From: Owenia fusiformis
Taxonomy: Eukaryota; Annelida; Polychaeta; Sabellida; Oweniidae
Length of the DNA: 64,000 nucleotides
Assembly (NCBI GenBank): GCA_903813345.2
Contig: CAIIXF020000010.1
Span: 20,533,181-20,597,180, forward strand
Direction: 5' to 3'
This document shows positions 11,584-24,600 of this stretch, one piece after another; position 1 is the stretch's first letter, and each line of letters opens with the position of its first letter. Below the pieces are notes generated by a model. That model ran no database searches. It saw only the letters and a program-made list of their open reading frames with translations, and was not told the origin of the DNA. The position numbers and the translations under genes were made by a program.

Positions 11584-14426
11584 TTAAAGCCACTTTTTAA
11601 CTTGTCTGTAGAGAGAGTATGAGATCAGAGAGGCTGCTAAAGCTGCCAGAACATAGCTGCAGATATTCACACCATTCCTTAGCACATTGCCCTGAAATTC
11701 AAATCAATAAATATGTACAATATTGCACTTCACACCATATTTAGGGGGAGAAGAAAACATATAGATTAGGTGAAAAATTGCAAACAATGTGATCATCAAC
11801 TGACCTATCAGAGAATATATCAGAGAATTCAAAATCAAAACATCTCTCAAAACATCTCTCATTATCATAAATGCAAAAATGTGTGATATACACAAAATAT
11901 AATACATAAAAATCTTAAATGTTCTTGAAAAAAATATTTCAATATTTGGGATTTTTTCGAAAATAAAGTTTATGAGATTGATATGAGGCCAAAATATTCT
12001 AAAATTGTTCGACAAAAAACGACTTACCCAACCACCCTGCTCTTGAACCCAAGTACATATTTTCTGCCTCATAAAACTGATTGCCCAAGTCATCATTTTC
12101 TTCAAATACTCCATAGCTTTCTCTTTGATGAACCGTATAGCAAGATCAGAAATATATACAAAGAGCACCATGATGCGTTCCCGCGTAATGCGTACATCAC
12201 CTCCAGTTGTGAAGAGCTCTGTGAGGAGGTCATAGAAACCTTCTTGGTTGTCAACTTCATCCAGACCAACCTGAAAGTATGATTATAATCATAATGAATA
12301 CTATGTATCTCAAATAATTATGAATGAAAAAATCGACTATGATTTAGACAGGCTTTGGCCATTTCTTCTAATAATAATAAAGAAAGAAAAAGAGTGATAG
12401 CATGTGTCTTCAAAACTGGCATTCTCATGAATCTGTATCTCAAATGATCATAAAAGTTCTACTCAGATTAGACCAACTTGGGGTTAGGCTGTTTGTCGAG
12501 GTCATTTGAATGAACAATTAGCATCATTTTACTCCTTGAGAAGATCCCATATTAAATCTCTTTTTCATAAATATTGTTTAACTGCTTCAAAAATACCAAA
12601 GCACCATCTGGTAGTGGAAAATGTGCAAGTTTTTATTTTTTGATTTACATTTATAAATGGTACTGCGTGTACTGGGCTCACATGGTGTTGTGAATTTTCT
12701 GCGACAAAAATAGTGGCCATTTTGAAACGAAAATAGCCTAAATTAGGTGAGCTTTTGAACCAGGAGTCATGGGTTATTTTTTCTATTGGTAATATGGATC
12801 TTTCCTCTGGATTTAATTGACTAATTTAGTTTCTGTTATATTTATCTTACTATGACGAATCATTGACAAGTTTAAACTTGTTAAATCATAAAGTACACAT
12901 TATGTTAAACTGTCTTTGTCATAAGAATTTTATGAACTGTAGTAAATTTAACTGGAAAAAGTATTTGTGATTATTTCACATTGTGAAGCTGTAGTTTAAT
13001 TTTTAAATGCAATAAGCACAATTAAAGTTGGAGGAGATTAAAATTGTGCAATCCAAGTTTCTATACACAGATCAATAGTCTAACAAGAGAAAATGTTTGA
13101 ATAAATCAATAATCATATGAAGGAGGTTTGTAAACACCCATTCTAGGAATGCAACCAATTGATTAATGCTTAAATTCGATTGGATAAGACATATCAAGTG
13201 ATAGGAATATATGATAAGCTTAATATCTAAAATGACACAGAAATTCCATATGGGTTATTATTAGGTGTTCAGAAATATATGTGTCATCATTTTCTTTTAC
13301 CGATATACCTATAGCCTACTTGAGGAGCAAATCACATGAAAGTTTTGAAGTTGTACCTGCTAAATGCCTTGACAAAATAACAATAATGAGGAAGTAAATA
13401 AACAAATTGATTCCATGACGTCATACTTTTTAAAAGATGTTGCACACTTATATTACGACAGTAACATGTAAAGTATCCACGTTCTTTTGTATTTTGTTTA
13501 TTAAAACAACTATACATTTATACCATAGGCGTTTTCAAATCCCCAAGAATTTCAAAATTCCTCAAGATATGTATGACATCAAACATTTCCACGAAATCAC
13601 AAAAATCACAAAGATGAGTCCCATAATATACATGGTACTATGTAAGTAAGCAATGGAAAAAATATGAATACATACCCTGTTAGCTCTGTCTCTAATTACT
13701 TGTCTCTCTTTCGACTTTTCGAAGGCGTCAGCCATTTCCTTCAAAATCTTTCCTTCTTTAGCCCATGCTGAATGTTTATAGCCCTTTGGAGTAGATATAG
13801 AGCTGCCAAATAGAAAAACATATCCATAATATTACTCAGTTTATATTGATAAGTTTAATATATCCTATTATCATTTCTATGTTCTGATCCAGTATGTCAT
13901 TTCTAGGATTGAAAAACATACGAACTGTAGATGCTATATAATTAATAGATACCTGAGATCCAAGAATAACAAATATGCAAGATATGATCAAATATATATG
14001 CAAATACTGCACATGTAATCTGATTTGTTGTATCCCATCATATTCTTCTACATGAATTTTGTTCCTTATTTAATCCCTAATCATTGTGCTAATACTTAAG
14101 ACATGTACTTACCATGATACTGCGGAAAATGTTTTATCAAGCATTTCTTTAACATCTGGCTTGCTGACTAGATCTTTTTCTTTCTCAACTTCATAAAGTA
14201 CAAAATTGCTTAGCAGCTCCACTCCCTCCTCTTCACAATCTTCAGATGACTGTGTTTGGGACCAATTGCACAGGTTCTGACACCCAGTCCCGGGAATATG
14301 ATTGTTCATCTCGGGAGGTATGTCTAGCTTGGGTATATTATGCTCTGACATACGCTTTCTCCACCTACTCTCCTGGAAAGCTTTCATATCATCCTCACTG
14401 GTTTGCCTTTCTATACAACTTGCCAT
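11584..14426 (-). CDS. BAX: BAX-like BCL-2 family apoptosis regulator, four exons
   Basis: Spliced exons 14426-14113, 13802-13676, 12270-12028 and 11691-11584 give 263 residues; all junctions are GT-AG. BAX-type proteins permeabilise the outer mitochondrial membrane. Visible in order: an acidic, Ser-rich N-terminal extension (1-66); a BH4/alpha-1-like helix GVELLSNFVLYEVEKEK (68-84); BH3 ILKEMADAF (124-132, L125 and D130 the key positions); a BH1/alpha-5 segment ELFTTGGDV...VLFVYISDL (165-190); BH2 TWVQEQGGW (220-228), close to WIQDQGGW of BAX; and a hydrophobic anchor (about 238-255) followed by RQVKKWL. The start is preceded in frame by TGA five codons upstream. Introns 2 and 3 are phase 0 and intron 1 splits Cys105. 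Oddities: the usual NWGR of BH1 is TRER (176-179), and the protein is about 70 residues longer than mammalian BAX. BAK or BOK are less likely because of the BH2 sequence. Confidence 0.85.
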
Positions 14427-14612
14427 GACTTCATTTAGTATTCAAATCGTTGTGCTGATGCAAACTTATCCCATAATTATTCTGAAAAGTGTCAAACTTC
14501 AATGAGATAATGTTCAAAACCAAAGACACATATAGACAGGTCACAGGAACATTTCTGACCTGACTCCTTTCAAAGGCTTAAACTGATCTGATAGAAAAGC
14601 CTTTGATCACCC

Positions 14613-15013
14613 ACTATAGGCCGCTAGAGAATCGTGAAAGTCTGTAAGTTCAATATCAGCTTTTTTCTAGCGAGAAATCAAAATGGTGATTTTGATGGAA
14701 ATTTACAGGATAGCATTTTAAATCTACAATGATTTCCGAACTGGAACTTCAGTAAGTTCATTTGAAAAGAGATTTTGAACACTGCTTCATGAGTTTCTGT
14801 CAAAACCGCAATTTTGATTTCTTGCTAGAAAATGTCTACTCGGGGTCAAAGACAAGTCCTGATCGACACAAAAGCAGCTGATAACTTACAGACTTAATTT
14901 TGTAAACAGAGGATGGAGATTTATGAAAGGCCTAAAAAGTAAGCAGCTGATTTCAGTTGTCAACAACAACAACAAGTAGTTTCCGGCGTCACGATTCTCT
15001 AACAGCGTATAGA
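14613..15013. repeat. Foldback MITE upstream of the BAX-like gene
   Basis: The left arm holds AGAGAATCGTGA, GTCTGTAAGTT and TCTAGCGAGAAATCAAAAT; the right arm holds the same landmarks in reverse complement (ATTTTGATTTCTTGCTAGA, AACTTACAGAC, TCACGATTCTCT). The right arm carries an extra segment (about 14900-14985). The element begins about 190 bp from the BAX-like start codon, so it may overlap that gene's promoter. Confidence 0.7.
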
Positions 15014-15233
15014 GAGCAAGCAAAGGCTGTTCTATGAGAGCAGTCAGGCAGCTTTCGAAAGAAAGGTTCCATGCCTCAAAGCCTAAACTGAAATCAACAG
15101 AGAATACTCAGTATTTTCTTTGAAGGCACACGCTATTATATGCCATACAAATTCCAAGTTCTTGTGACATTAAAAGATAAATTGAATGATAGAGTGTACT
15201 ACTCTAACATGTCTAAGTCGAGATCCAACTTTA

Positions 15234-15672
15234 ATTACCCAAATGCGAGTAGGTAGTTACCAGTTTCATCACCAGGTGGCTGATTCGGGTCAATTAACAT
15301 GGCAGGTATATAAGAAAGTTCCCTTAAACTTGAATATTATCAATTTAAGTGGCTCAATTTTCATATAACCCTTGTGTGTCTGATACTTATACTAATGAAA
15401 ATATGTCCAGTAAAGCAAAATATTATCTGTCCACTAAAAGAAAAGATAGTTCATTTTTTGTGATTTTATAGCATGGGGTCTATGGGGAATCTCCCCGAGC
15501 TAGAAGTCACATTTTCAAAGAAAATTAATTTTTCAAAGTTGATAAACACTTTTTAAAACCACATTTCTAGATGTAATTTTACATGTAGATTTCAAATATG
15601 ATATTACTTCGACTTAATTTTGAATTTTTAATGACGTAAATCAAGATTATTTCTACTCGCATCTGGGTTATT
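15234..15672. mobile_element. MITE family A, copy 1 (439 bp)
   Basis: Almost identical to 20290-20729 over the full length. The ends are inverted: ACCCAAATGCGAGTAG at the left and CTACTCGCATCTGGGT at the right, about 15 of 16 matching. No transposase is encoded. An obvious target duplication was not resolved; both copies have AATT before and TATT after the core tips. High similarity suggests recent spread. Confidence 0.85.
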
Positions 15673-16576
15673 TTTTCAATTTTTTTTCATGTGTTTTGAA
15701 AAATCATAACTTTGTTTTGCTTATTTCTCAGTAATATATTGGTCGATTTTAATAAGATATGCATTATCGTATCTATTTGATACTATTCTACAATTTAACA
15801 AGGATACTTACTTCACATGGGCAACATCAAGCTTGGTATTTTGGTAAATGTGCCGCCAACCTTCAAATATTCAATGACTCACTAATGGAAACCCCGCAAA
15901 ATGACGTCATTGATCAATAAACCAATCTAAATACACTAGACGAAACACTTTCGTTTTAGGGATTTCCAGAAATATCACAGTGCCGGGTAAGACATTCTTC
16001 GCACTCAATTTGAAGTCCCTGAGGCACGAGAACGCAATAAGTAATATTTTGTAGGTAACGTATCCCAAATATGCATAAATTGTAAAATACCGCATATGAG
16101 TATTTATTATAACTCGTGGTTGTTAACAAAAGGTGTATTTATTACAACTCGTGGTTGTCACCAGCAAAAGAAATCTGGGACCCGGAAATGCAGAAATGTC
16201 GTTGATGTTTACTATAACGCCCAGGTATTTTCTTGTTTATCACGTTAGTGGCAAATGTGTTCAACAGTTGAATTAATTAGGAATGTTTCAGTCACAGATC
16301 CGGAGCCAGATCGAGCCCCTATTTGTAGTAGCCTCAAAGGATAAATGGGGAGATAAGCCACGAGCCAAATATGCTACATCAAAAAAATGACCACCCAAAA
16401 TTATGACCCTCGCAATGACCTTTATTTTTTCCATCTGTCAGACATTGATTGATCAATATTTACCCTGTAATCTCTTTTTTATGTATTAGTTTGAATGGTT
16501 GCACCATGATATCCATTATTGATGCTGTAATTCGACTTTTCCCGGGACATATTTCAAATTTTCAGAGCGTAAAGAT
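15673..16576. other. Intergenic, nothing recognised
   Basis: Contains a CRE-like TGACGTCA at 15902-15909 and a short doublet of TATTTATTACAACTCGTGG-like text near 16100-16150. No coding exon was recognised. Confidence 0.4.
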
Positions 16577-16840
16577 AATGGAGTGCTTTGGTAATTTCCA
16601 GCAGTGTCCGATGTTCGTCTCTCAAATAACGTCACATCGCAACAAACAGCCAATGAAAGTAAAGGATCGCGTAGCCTAACAAACGGTTGTTATTGTTTTT
16701 ACGGGAGTTTAAAGAAACGTCATGGGACTTCTCGGTAATCTCTGATGTGACGTCATCTGGAGTGGTGTCACATTCTCAGGAAAGGCATTTGACTTTGGGA
16801 ATAATCATTTTAACAATGGAGATAGCCAAAGCACTCCATT
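16577..16840. mobile_element. MITE with 15-bp perfect terminal inverted repeats
   Basis: AATGGAGTGCTTTGG at the left end and CCAAAGCACTCCATT at the right end are exact reverse complements 264 bp apart. A CRE-like TGACGTCA lies inside (16748-16755). Target duplication was not resolved and no coding frame is present. Confidence 0.7.
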
Positions 16841-16994
16841 AAATACATGTACCAGCTTTCACAATAGCAATACCACGGTCATGGCAGGATCCTTGCGAAA
16901 CTTAAAAACACTTAATAACATGTTGACGGTTGTGCCAGGCATAGGTCTTGCAACAGATAGGGTCTCGGATATTTTTATATACAATGCTGATACA

Positions 16995-17840
16995 AATTAA
17001 TTGATAAGTCGTATAGTTGGCTAATTTTCTTGAATTTTAACATGTAGCTAATTTCCCAAACTCCTACAAACTGCAGAAAAGTATACACCGTAAATCATAT
17101 TTATCAAAATGAGTGTCTTCATACCAGGGTATGCATAATGCATTTGTCACGAGTTTGAGCTGAAATTTTGCTAAAATGAAGTAAGGGTAACATGGTAATC
17201 TCCGCCAGGTTTGTTTATTGTGGTTAGCTTTCATGGTAAGTGCTCAGAAGCAAATAATTCATCTTCGCAAAATAATCAAACAATCTGATTGGTTTAAACT
17301 TTGGTGCGCATGTGCACGATGTGTGCCATGGTTTTTTCTAGTAATTTCGTTTCGTTTCATGGAGTTTGCGTTTCAGTGTAACTTCCGCAAAAATGGCGGA
17401 CCAATGACAGAATTAACAGGTAAAATCACTTCGAAATGTTAAGAGAACTTTTTACCTATAATAGCAAAACTTTTGTATTATTTGTGCATTCTATCTATCA
17501 GAGAAGAGTCTCAGGCTGAGGCCCGGGTATACTGTCATTAATAAAAAAAATCAGTCTTATTCTTATCCATTAAGCTTATAAAAATCAGTCTTATTCTTAT
17601 ACAGTACATGTAAGTAATCTAGTAAAAGTATTAATATACATGTATACACCACGCATTAACATCTCAGTACACTAGCGGACTTTTTAAACATTTTTAACGT
17701 ATTCCTGGGCCTCAGGTCTCAGGGGTATGTAGGCAAATTCATTTTGGTAGGAGCACTCTGTTTAGTTTGAAAACACACCCTTTATTATTTTGTATCAGCA
17801 CTATAAGTTATGTATCTCTGTAAATCATTCTAGTTTGATG
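16995..17840 (+). repeat. Interspersed repeat B, copy 1, interrupted by a MITE
   Basis: Matches 57955-58560 in the same orientation with substitutions and small indels. It contains a promoter-like stretch with CGCAAAAATGGCGGACC followed by ATGACAGAATTAACAG and a good donor GTAAAA at 17420. The frame does not continue into COMMD10 exon 2, so a role as first exon is unproven. A 200-bp element is inserted at 17516-17715; the other copy shows the empty site. Confidence 0.75.
17516..17715. mobile_element. 200-bp MITE with 8-bp target duplication
   Basis: The termini are inverted: CTGAGGCCCGGG and CCTGGGCCTCAG (11 of 12). It is flanked by GTCTCAGG at 17508-17515 and 17716-17723. The related repeat near 58451 has a single GTCTCAGG and no insert, which proves insertion. 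An 8-bp duplication fits the hAT superfamily, but the tips are not the classic hAT ones. Confidence 0.9.
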
Positions 17841-18512
17841 TGACCAATTTGATCATCTAACATGAATGAAGGATTCTTGGAATACATATACGCTGAGAAC
17901 AGAATAAGCAGTATTATAGATGTCACCTTTTTCCATTGGTCTAAGGTTTTGTTAATATTCAACTCATTCAGCAATTCTCATTCTTTGATCCCAATTACAA
18001 GTTTGGATTACTTGTAATTCTACTCCTTCTATGTTTATAAGGGGGCATGTATCTGCCCACTGACTGAAAAGCGTGGTGCATTTTGGTATAGTATAAGCCA
18101 CACCTTTGATTCAGCTGTCTTGGGACAGATGGGAGTTTAAGCTTGCATATAAAATCGAAACGCCAACCTATACTTACATGTATGACAAATCGCCCATACA
18201 AATGCATCACTTAAATAGTTTACGTTCACATTTAGGTTTGCGAAAAACATTGCAAGCTTAAACTCCCTAATATCCTTCAAACACAGGGCTCTAGATATCT
18301 TCTACTTGGGAACAGAGTGATTGATGTCTAGAGCTCTGTGTGTGTTTAGACTCATGGGCCTCATTAGCAGTAGGGATCAGGAAAAAACTCAGGTGTTGTT
18401 TTTTCCAAAAGTACATATGTTATTTTGAGGAATATTTTCCATATAAAAATAAAAATGTTTCAATAATTTTGAATACTGTTTAGATTATATTGGCTGTTTT
18501 TTCCTTTTTCAG

Positions 18513-18603
18513 CATAAAGAAGGCTGTGGTGTGTATAAATGAATTACCAGAGTCCAAGTTTCCCTTGGTGCTCTCTAGGATAATACAAAAACTGCACTTA
18601 AAG
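18513..18603 (+). CDS. COMMD10: COMMD10 exon 2 (numbered as in human)
   Basis: Acceptor TTCCTTTTTCAG, donor GTACTG. It encodes one base of a split codon plus 30 residues, IKKAVVCINELPESKF then PLVLSRIIQKLHLK. The partner exon 1 must end with two bases of the split codon; no such exon was confirmed between 14500 and 18500. Confidence 0.88.
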
Positions 18604-21600
18604 GTACTGTTCAAATAACTATAGTCTTGCATTATAGAGGCAACAAAGGATACTTGTGTAAAATATTTGAAACAGTCAAACTTTTCATTAAACCATGAAC
18701 TTCAAGTCCATAATTAAACATCCAGTCCATTGAAAATTCATCCATATCATTCAAAATCTGATTTAAGATGTAAGATTCAAGATGTGAATCACAGTGTTCA
18801 ATTTTACAAGATATAAATCCTTAGTTGCCCCTTTAATTAAAAAGTATCTCCCTTCACTTTTAGTATTTATTGGACATGGGAAATGAATGGACTTGATACC
18901 ATTGGCTTTAATAACTTGGTGGCACACTTCCTTGATTGACTCAGATAGTTTTTCATGATTGAGGATAACAATTATTTCTTCTCAATATAAACTTCAAATT
19001 GCTTTTGTTAGAGAATTTGCATGGGCTATTGTATGTAGCCACTAATGCACTCTATAGTTCTCACTTGTGCTTTTAATCGCTTGCCTTTCATGAATATAAC
19101 TATATTAAACATACCTTTGTGTATCTCTCTCTCTCTAGAAAGTGAGTAAATTTATCTGTCTATATTGATTATTCTTTGTTATTTGTGAGAATAGCTTCAC
19201 TTATATTTTCTCCATTTTAATGGTGGCACCTTCAGATGAATATCGGTAAAGTGAATTAAGTTCAACAATTTAGATGTTTTTGATATGGCAGACCCGTTGA
19301 TTGTAATCCTAGATGGAACAGTGCAATATCTCACTTGTGATAACTCCAATTTTGCAGATTCTATTACTACGCTTAACAATATTTAGAAATAAATCACCAC
19401 TATTAAAAGTTTATTACAATAGATGGCATTTCAAATGTTGTGTTCTCTGGCCAGGTTATTGGCTACAATGATCTGATTTTTAGCCTTTTACTTGACAAAT
19501 GTTTTTAATTTTTTGTAGCTGAAGTACATCCTGTACACTGAAAAAATAAAGCATTAATGCAAATCACCAGCAAAAATAATTTTGGAAAGCTAACTTTAAT
19601 TGGTCATGGCCCTCTCCCCCTATTTGGGAAAACATGGTAAAATGTTACAAAACACCAAACATGGTAAAATGTTACAACACCCTCTCCCCCTATTTGGGAA
19701 AACATGGTAAAATGTTACAACACCCTCTCCCCCTTATTGGGAAAACATGGTGGAATGTTACAACACCCTCCTCCCCTTATTGGGAAAACATGGTAAAATG
19801 TTACAACACCCTCTCCCCTTAATTGGAAAAACATGGTAAAATGGTACAACAACATCTCCCCCTTATTGGGAAAACATGGTAAAATGTTATAACACCCTCT
19901 CCCCCTATTTTGGAAAACATGGTAAAATGTTACAACACCCTCTCCCCCTAATTGGGGACTACATTGGTAAAATGTTACAACATAGATCCCATGGATAATG
20001 CTTCCTCATGTAATAAATACAGTAAACCTGCAATTATGAACACCATATGGAACCATAAATAAGTGTTCACTTTAGGTAGGTGTTCACTACAGAGAGGGAT
20101 TTTATACAAGAGTCAATGTGAAATATGTCTTGAAATGATGTTCACTAAATACATGTGTTAACATAAGAGAAAGCTGTTCACAAAGACAGGTTTTACTGTA
20201 GTTGTTGTTTGCATGGAGATTACTTGCAATATTTTCTGCAGAGGACCTTGTAACATTAACTTAAGAATTATTAAAGCATGTTCTCTTACAATTACCCAAA
20301 TGCGAGTAGGTAGTTACCAGTTTCACCACCAGGTGGCTGATTCGGGTCAATTAACATGGCAGGTATATGAGAAAGTTCCCTTAAACTTGAATATTATCAA
20401 TTTAAGTGGCTCAATTTTCATATAACCCTTATGCGTCTGATACTTATACTAATGAAAATATGTCCAGTAAAGCAAAATATTATCTGTCCACTAAAAGAAA
20501 AGATATTTCATTTTTTGTGATTTTATAGCATGGGGTCTATGGGGAATCTCCCCGAGCTAGAAGTCACATTTTCAAAGAAAATTAATTTTTCAAAGTTGAT
20601 AAACACTTTTTAAAACCACATTTCTAGATGTAATTTTACATGTAGATTTCAAATATGATATTAGTTTGACTGAATTTTGAATTTTTAATGACGTAAATCA
20701 AGATTATTTCTACTCGCATCTGGGTTATTCACATCATCATTTTCTCGAAAAATAATAAGTAAGCCTAATTGTTGATATTATTAAAGAGGGAATCAGATCT
20801 AGCGAGCAATTTAATAAAATTTGTTTCAATTTAAAAGTATTTTGAGCTCATATCATTCCTTGTCATGTCTTTATTTTCTAAAAAATATCCAAAGTGAATA
20901 CTTTATTTTCAGGAAGATTTTTACAATTATGTATTGTTTTTCTTTTTTATGGTTACCATTTTTATTATTAGAGAGAATTTAAACACTTTCCCCTCTTTTT
21001 GCACTTTCAATTCGAAAGAACTTGACCAATTTATAACATATCATGAATCTTTTGGGAGATATGCATTTGAGATCATGAAGGAATAGATTGGTTGGACAAT
21101 TATACATTTTGCTTGAAACTTTGTCTCCCCCATATAGGTCTGATTCTGCCTTTAAGTAATTGTCAGAAAGCTGAGAATATTCATTTTATGCACCTCAGGT
21201 GATTTTATTTCACGATCAAATTTCTAATTGCTTCATCCATGCAATCTGAGTTTCATTCTGAGTTTCATTAATTTAAAGCAGGAGAAGAGACTTAATTTAA
21301 ATGTATGTATATATAATCCTTTCAAACCTACATGTATTCCTTCATATAATTTGATATGACTGCATGCTATACAGGGGCGTAGGAAGGTGTAAATTCAACA
21401 CTACGCTAATTCAACATTGTGTCAAATTTAGTGATAAAATGTGGCTCAATTTTCATGAAATGAAGCATGTTGGAAAGGGAACTCAATCTGTTAAATCTCA
21501 ATCTGTTACTAGGTTATTGTTTCATTTTTATTGGCATCCCCAAATTATCTTGATTTTTACGCCACAAGGTGTCATTTATCTGTGGTCCAAGCTAGAAAAA

Positions 21601-24600
21601 TAACAGAGGCACGAAAATCTTGCAAAAAGTAGGCCTACTATTGAAAAGATCTAGCATATCACACGGTGTATTAAAACTTTTTTTGTGCTCAAGATCACAA
21701 ACAATTTATTTACAATGAGAAAATATGACTAAAGAACATAGGGAAAAAAATAAGCCTCTTAGTCTCACTTTTCAACACTACACATTGGCATTTTTGCATA
21801 CATTGTTCCTACGCCACTGGCTATAGACCAAATGAAAATGTTTTAGTAGCAATGATCTCCACGGGATTTTTCTCAAGTGGGTGCAAAATTCTCATTTTCA
21901 CAATTTTCACAATTCAGATCAAAATTGGTCAAAATTTATCTGTAACCATGATCTAAAAAAAAATTTTTAGAATTCCTAGTGCTCTTGATATGGTTGCTAC
22001 ATGTAGCAAAGTCATCTGAGAAAATGTTTTGGTACAGACCATTTTTAAAGTATTGTAACAGTTTGGCCTATTTTTGTGGATATACGTGGTAGCGTGACTT
22101 ATAATAGGCCCACTGTTTAGTAAACGGTGTTTACTTGGTGAGTTACACGGCACACGTTAAATGTGCGATTGTCCCTAAAGAATTAAACAGACATATACAA
22201 TTAAATATAAATATAAAACAGTATATTGTGGCGTTTATAAGCCCAAATAAAGATGTACATTAAATGTCAAGTATGAAGGTTAAAATGCTACGATATTATT
22301 ATCTCTCTCAAAACTCACAACTCAAAAGTCCATATAAGCTAATATTTATCACTAATAAAGCAATATCTAGAGTCCATATAAGCTAATAATAATCACTAAG
22401 AACACAATATCCAGAGTCCATATGAACTAAAGTAGATGATCACTATATACCACTGTTGTATCTCCAATATTAAAAGTTCATATATGTTGTAATACTTGTA
22501 CGTCTTGTATTGTACTTGTAACTTGAACCTGAAATAGTAATCTCCTGGATCCTCTTCTATGTAGTGTAGTATGATTCAAGTTTGATGATGTGAAATCATC
22601 TAAGTCAACTATCACTTCAGTAAATGGCTATCTCCTGGATCCTCTTCTCTGAATTGTAGTGTAATTCAACTTTGAGGATGTAAAATCATCTAAGTCAAAC
22701 TATTGCTCCGTAAGCGTAAATCTCTTGGATCCTCTTCACTGTATTGTAGTATAATTCAGCTTTGATAATGTTAAATCATCAAGTCAACTATCGGCTCGGT
22801 AAATGGCTATCTCCTGGATCCTCCTCAAATGTGTTGTAGTATAATTCAACTTTGATTATGTAAAATAATCCAAGTCAAACTATCAAGTCTGGAAACGACT
22901 ATCTCCTGGATCCTCCTCAATGTGTTGTAGTATAATTCAACTTTGATTATGTGAAATAATCCAAGTCAAACTATCAGGTCTGTAATCGACTATCTCCTGG
23001 ATCCTTCTCTCTGTGTTGTAGTATAATTCAACTTTGATTATGTGAAATAATCCAAGTCAAACTATCAGCTCTGTGAACGGCTATCACCTGGATCCTCCTC
23101 AATGTAGATGTATATTCTAACTTTAATGACACAAGATCATCAAAGTCAAAATATCTCGTTGAATAATCTGCTAAGTCCTGGAACGTCCTCTCTGTAGATG
23201 TATATTCTAACTTCAATGACCAAAAATCATCAAAGTCAAAATATCTCGTTGAATAATCTGCTAAGTCCTGGAACGTCCTCTCTGTAGATGTATATTCTAA
23301 CTTCAATGACCAAAAATCATCAAAGTCAAAATATCTCGTTGAATAATCTGCTAAGTCCTGGAACGTCTTCCTATGTAGATGTATATTCTAACTTCAATGA
23401 CCAAAAATCATCAAAGTCAAAATATCTCGATGAATAAACTGCTAAGTCCCAGAACCTCTTCTCTATAGATGTATAAGTCAAAATTATCACAATCTTCAAA
23501 CTACCAAGTCCAAGGACGTCTAATACACGGCATCAACTGCTTAGTCAATGTAGCCTACTTCCTTCACAATTAAATAACAAGGCTACCTACAAATATAGCA
23601 TGCACACAACGACATATGCAAAAATATAACATGTGAAAATATTTGACCTCTAAAATGACTAAGTTAATTTAATGTTAAGTGATACTGATATTGAAATATT
23701 CTAAGTTCAATATTTCTCTTTCCAAAAACAATAAAGTCCACAATAATATTTCACCAAATATTGACTAAGTTAATTTCATGCTAAGTTATACTGATGTTAA
23801 AATATTCTAAGTTAAATATTTCTATCTCCAGAAATAACAAAGTCCAAAATAATATTTCACCAAATACTGACTAAGTCCAATAATGTTGTAAATCGTCTAA
23901 GTTCCTTGATGATCAAAATAGCTTGTTTCTCAAACACAAGTTATGTCAGCATTTCCTCTCAGTCTATGAAGGCTGGACAATACGTCTAATGCTTTGCGCT
24001 GGGGATAGCTTCACCCTGTCGAAGTTTTGTCCAGTCTTGTAGATCTCCCTTACTTCCAGTGCGATAAATAAACTAAGTTCCTCTCACTTAGCTACATCAA
24101 AGTTTCCCAAAAATCCAAGTTCCAAAATAAACTAAGTTTCGCACACTTAGTTTCCTCAATCTGCCCTTGTATACTGCAAACGTATAGCTTGGTTCATCAG
24201 ATGTATTCTACTAAGGTACAGCTTCTATCTTCATGTGTATACTGCAAACGTATAGCTTCAAGACCACAAAATCAACTAAGTTCTATAAAACTTAGAAGAT
24301 TTTAGCTGTTTCCCGAAATTCCGCTCTGGAGGTCCTTCCTCGACAACATCTGGCATCGCACTGACGATCCTTCAACAGCGAGATACTTATATAGGCCCGA
24401 TGACGTCATTAATTTTCGGACAAGATTTCAACTGTGAATTACAGCTTACTTACGCCATATTTCGCTTCAATATTGATCATACAGCAAGATTATAATATTG
24501 ACTCAAGAAATACAACAGTAATTAACCACTATCTAATCTAATTTCACTTCGATTCGATAGAATAAAAAGCAGGAAGTAAAATAATAAAGTTGTCAGGTGA

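Noticed and set aside
16891-16961. ATGGCAGGATCC... open stretch as COMMD10 exon 1
   Set aside because: The available donors after it give the wrong phase for exon 2 and are weak.
17404-17420. ATGACAGAATTAACAG followed by GTAAAA as coding exon 1 of COMMD10
   Set aside because: It leaves one base of a split codon, whereas exon 2 needs two; the join gives an immediate stop. The nearby ATGGCG start also meets a stop after four codons.
19634-19822. 62-codon frame
   Set aside because: Direct translation of the 43-bp minisatellite.
23028-23306. 92-codon frame in the LTR (and its twin at 33556-33834)
   Set aside because: Arises from the 90-bp tandem repeat; neighbouring units change length and close the frame.
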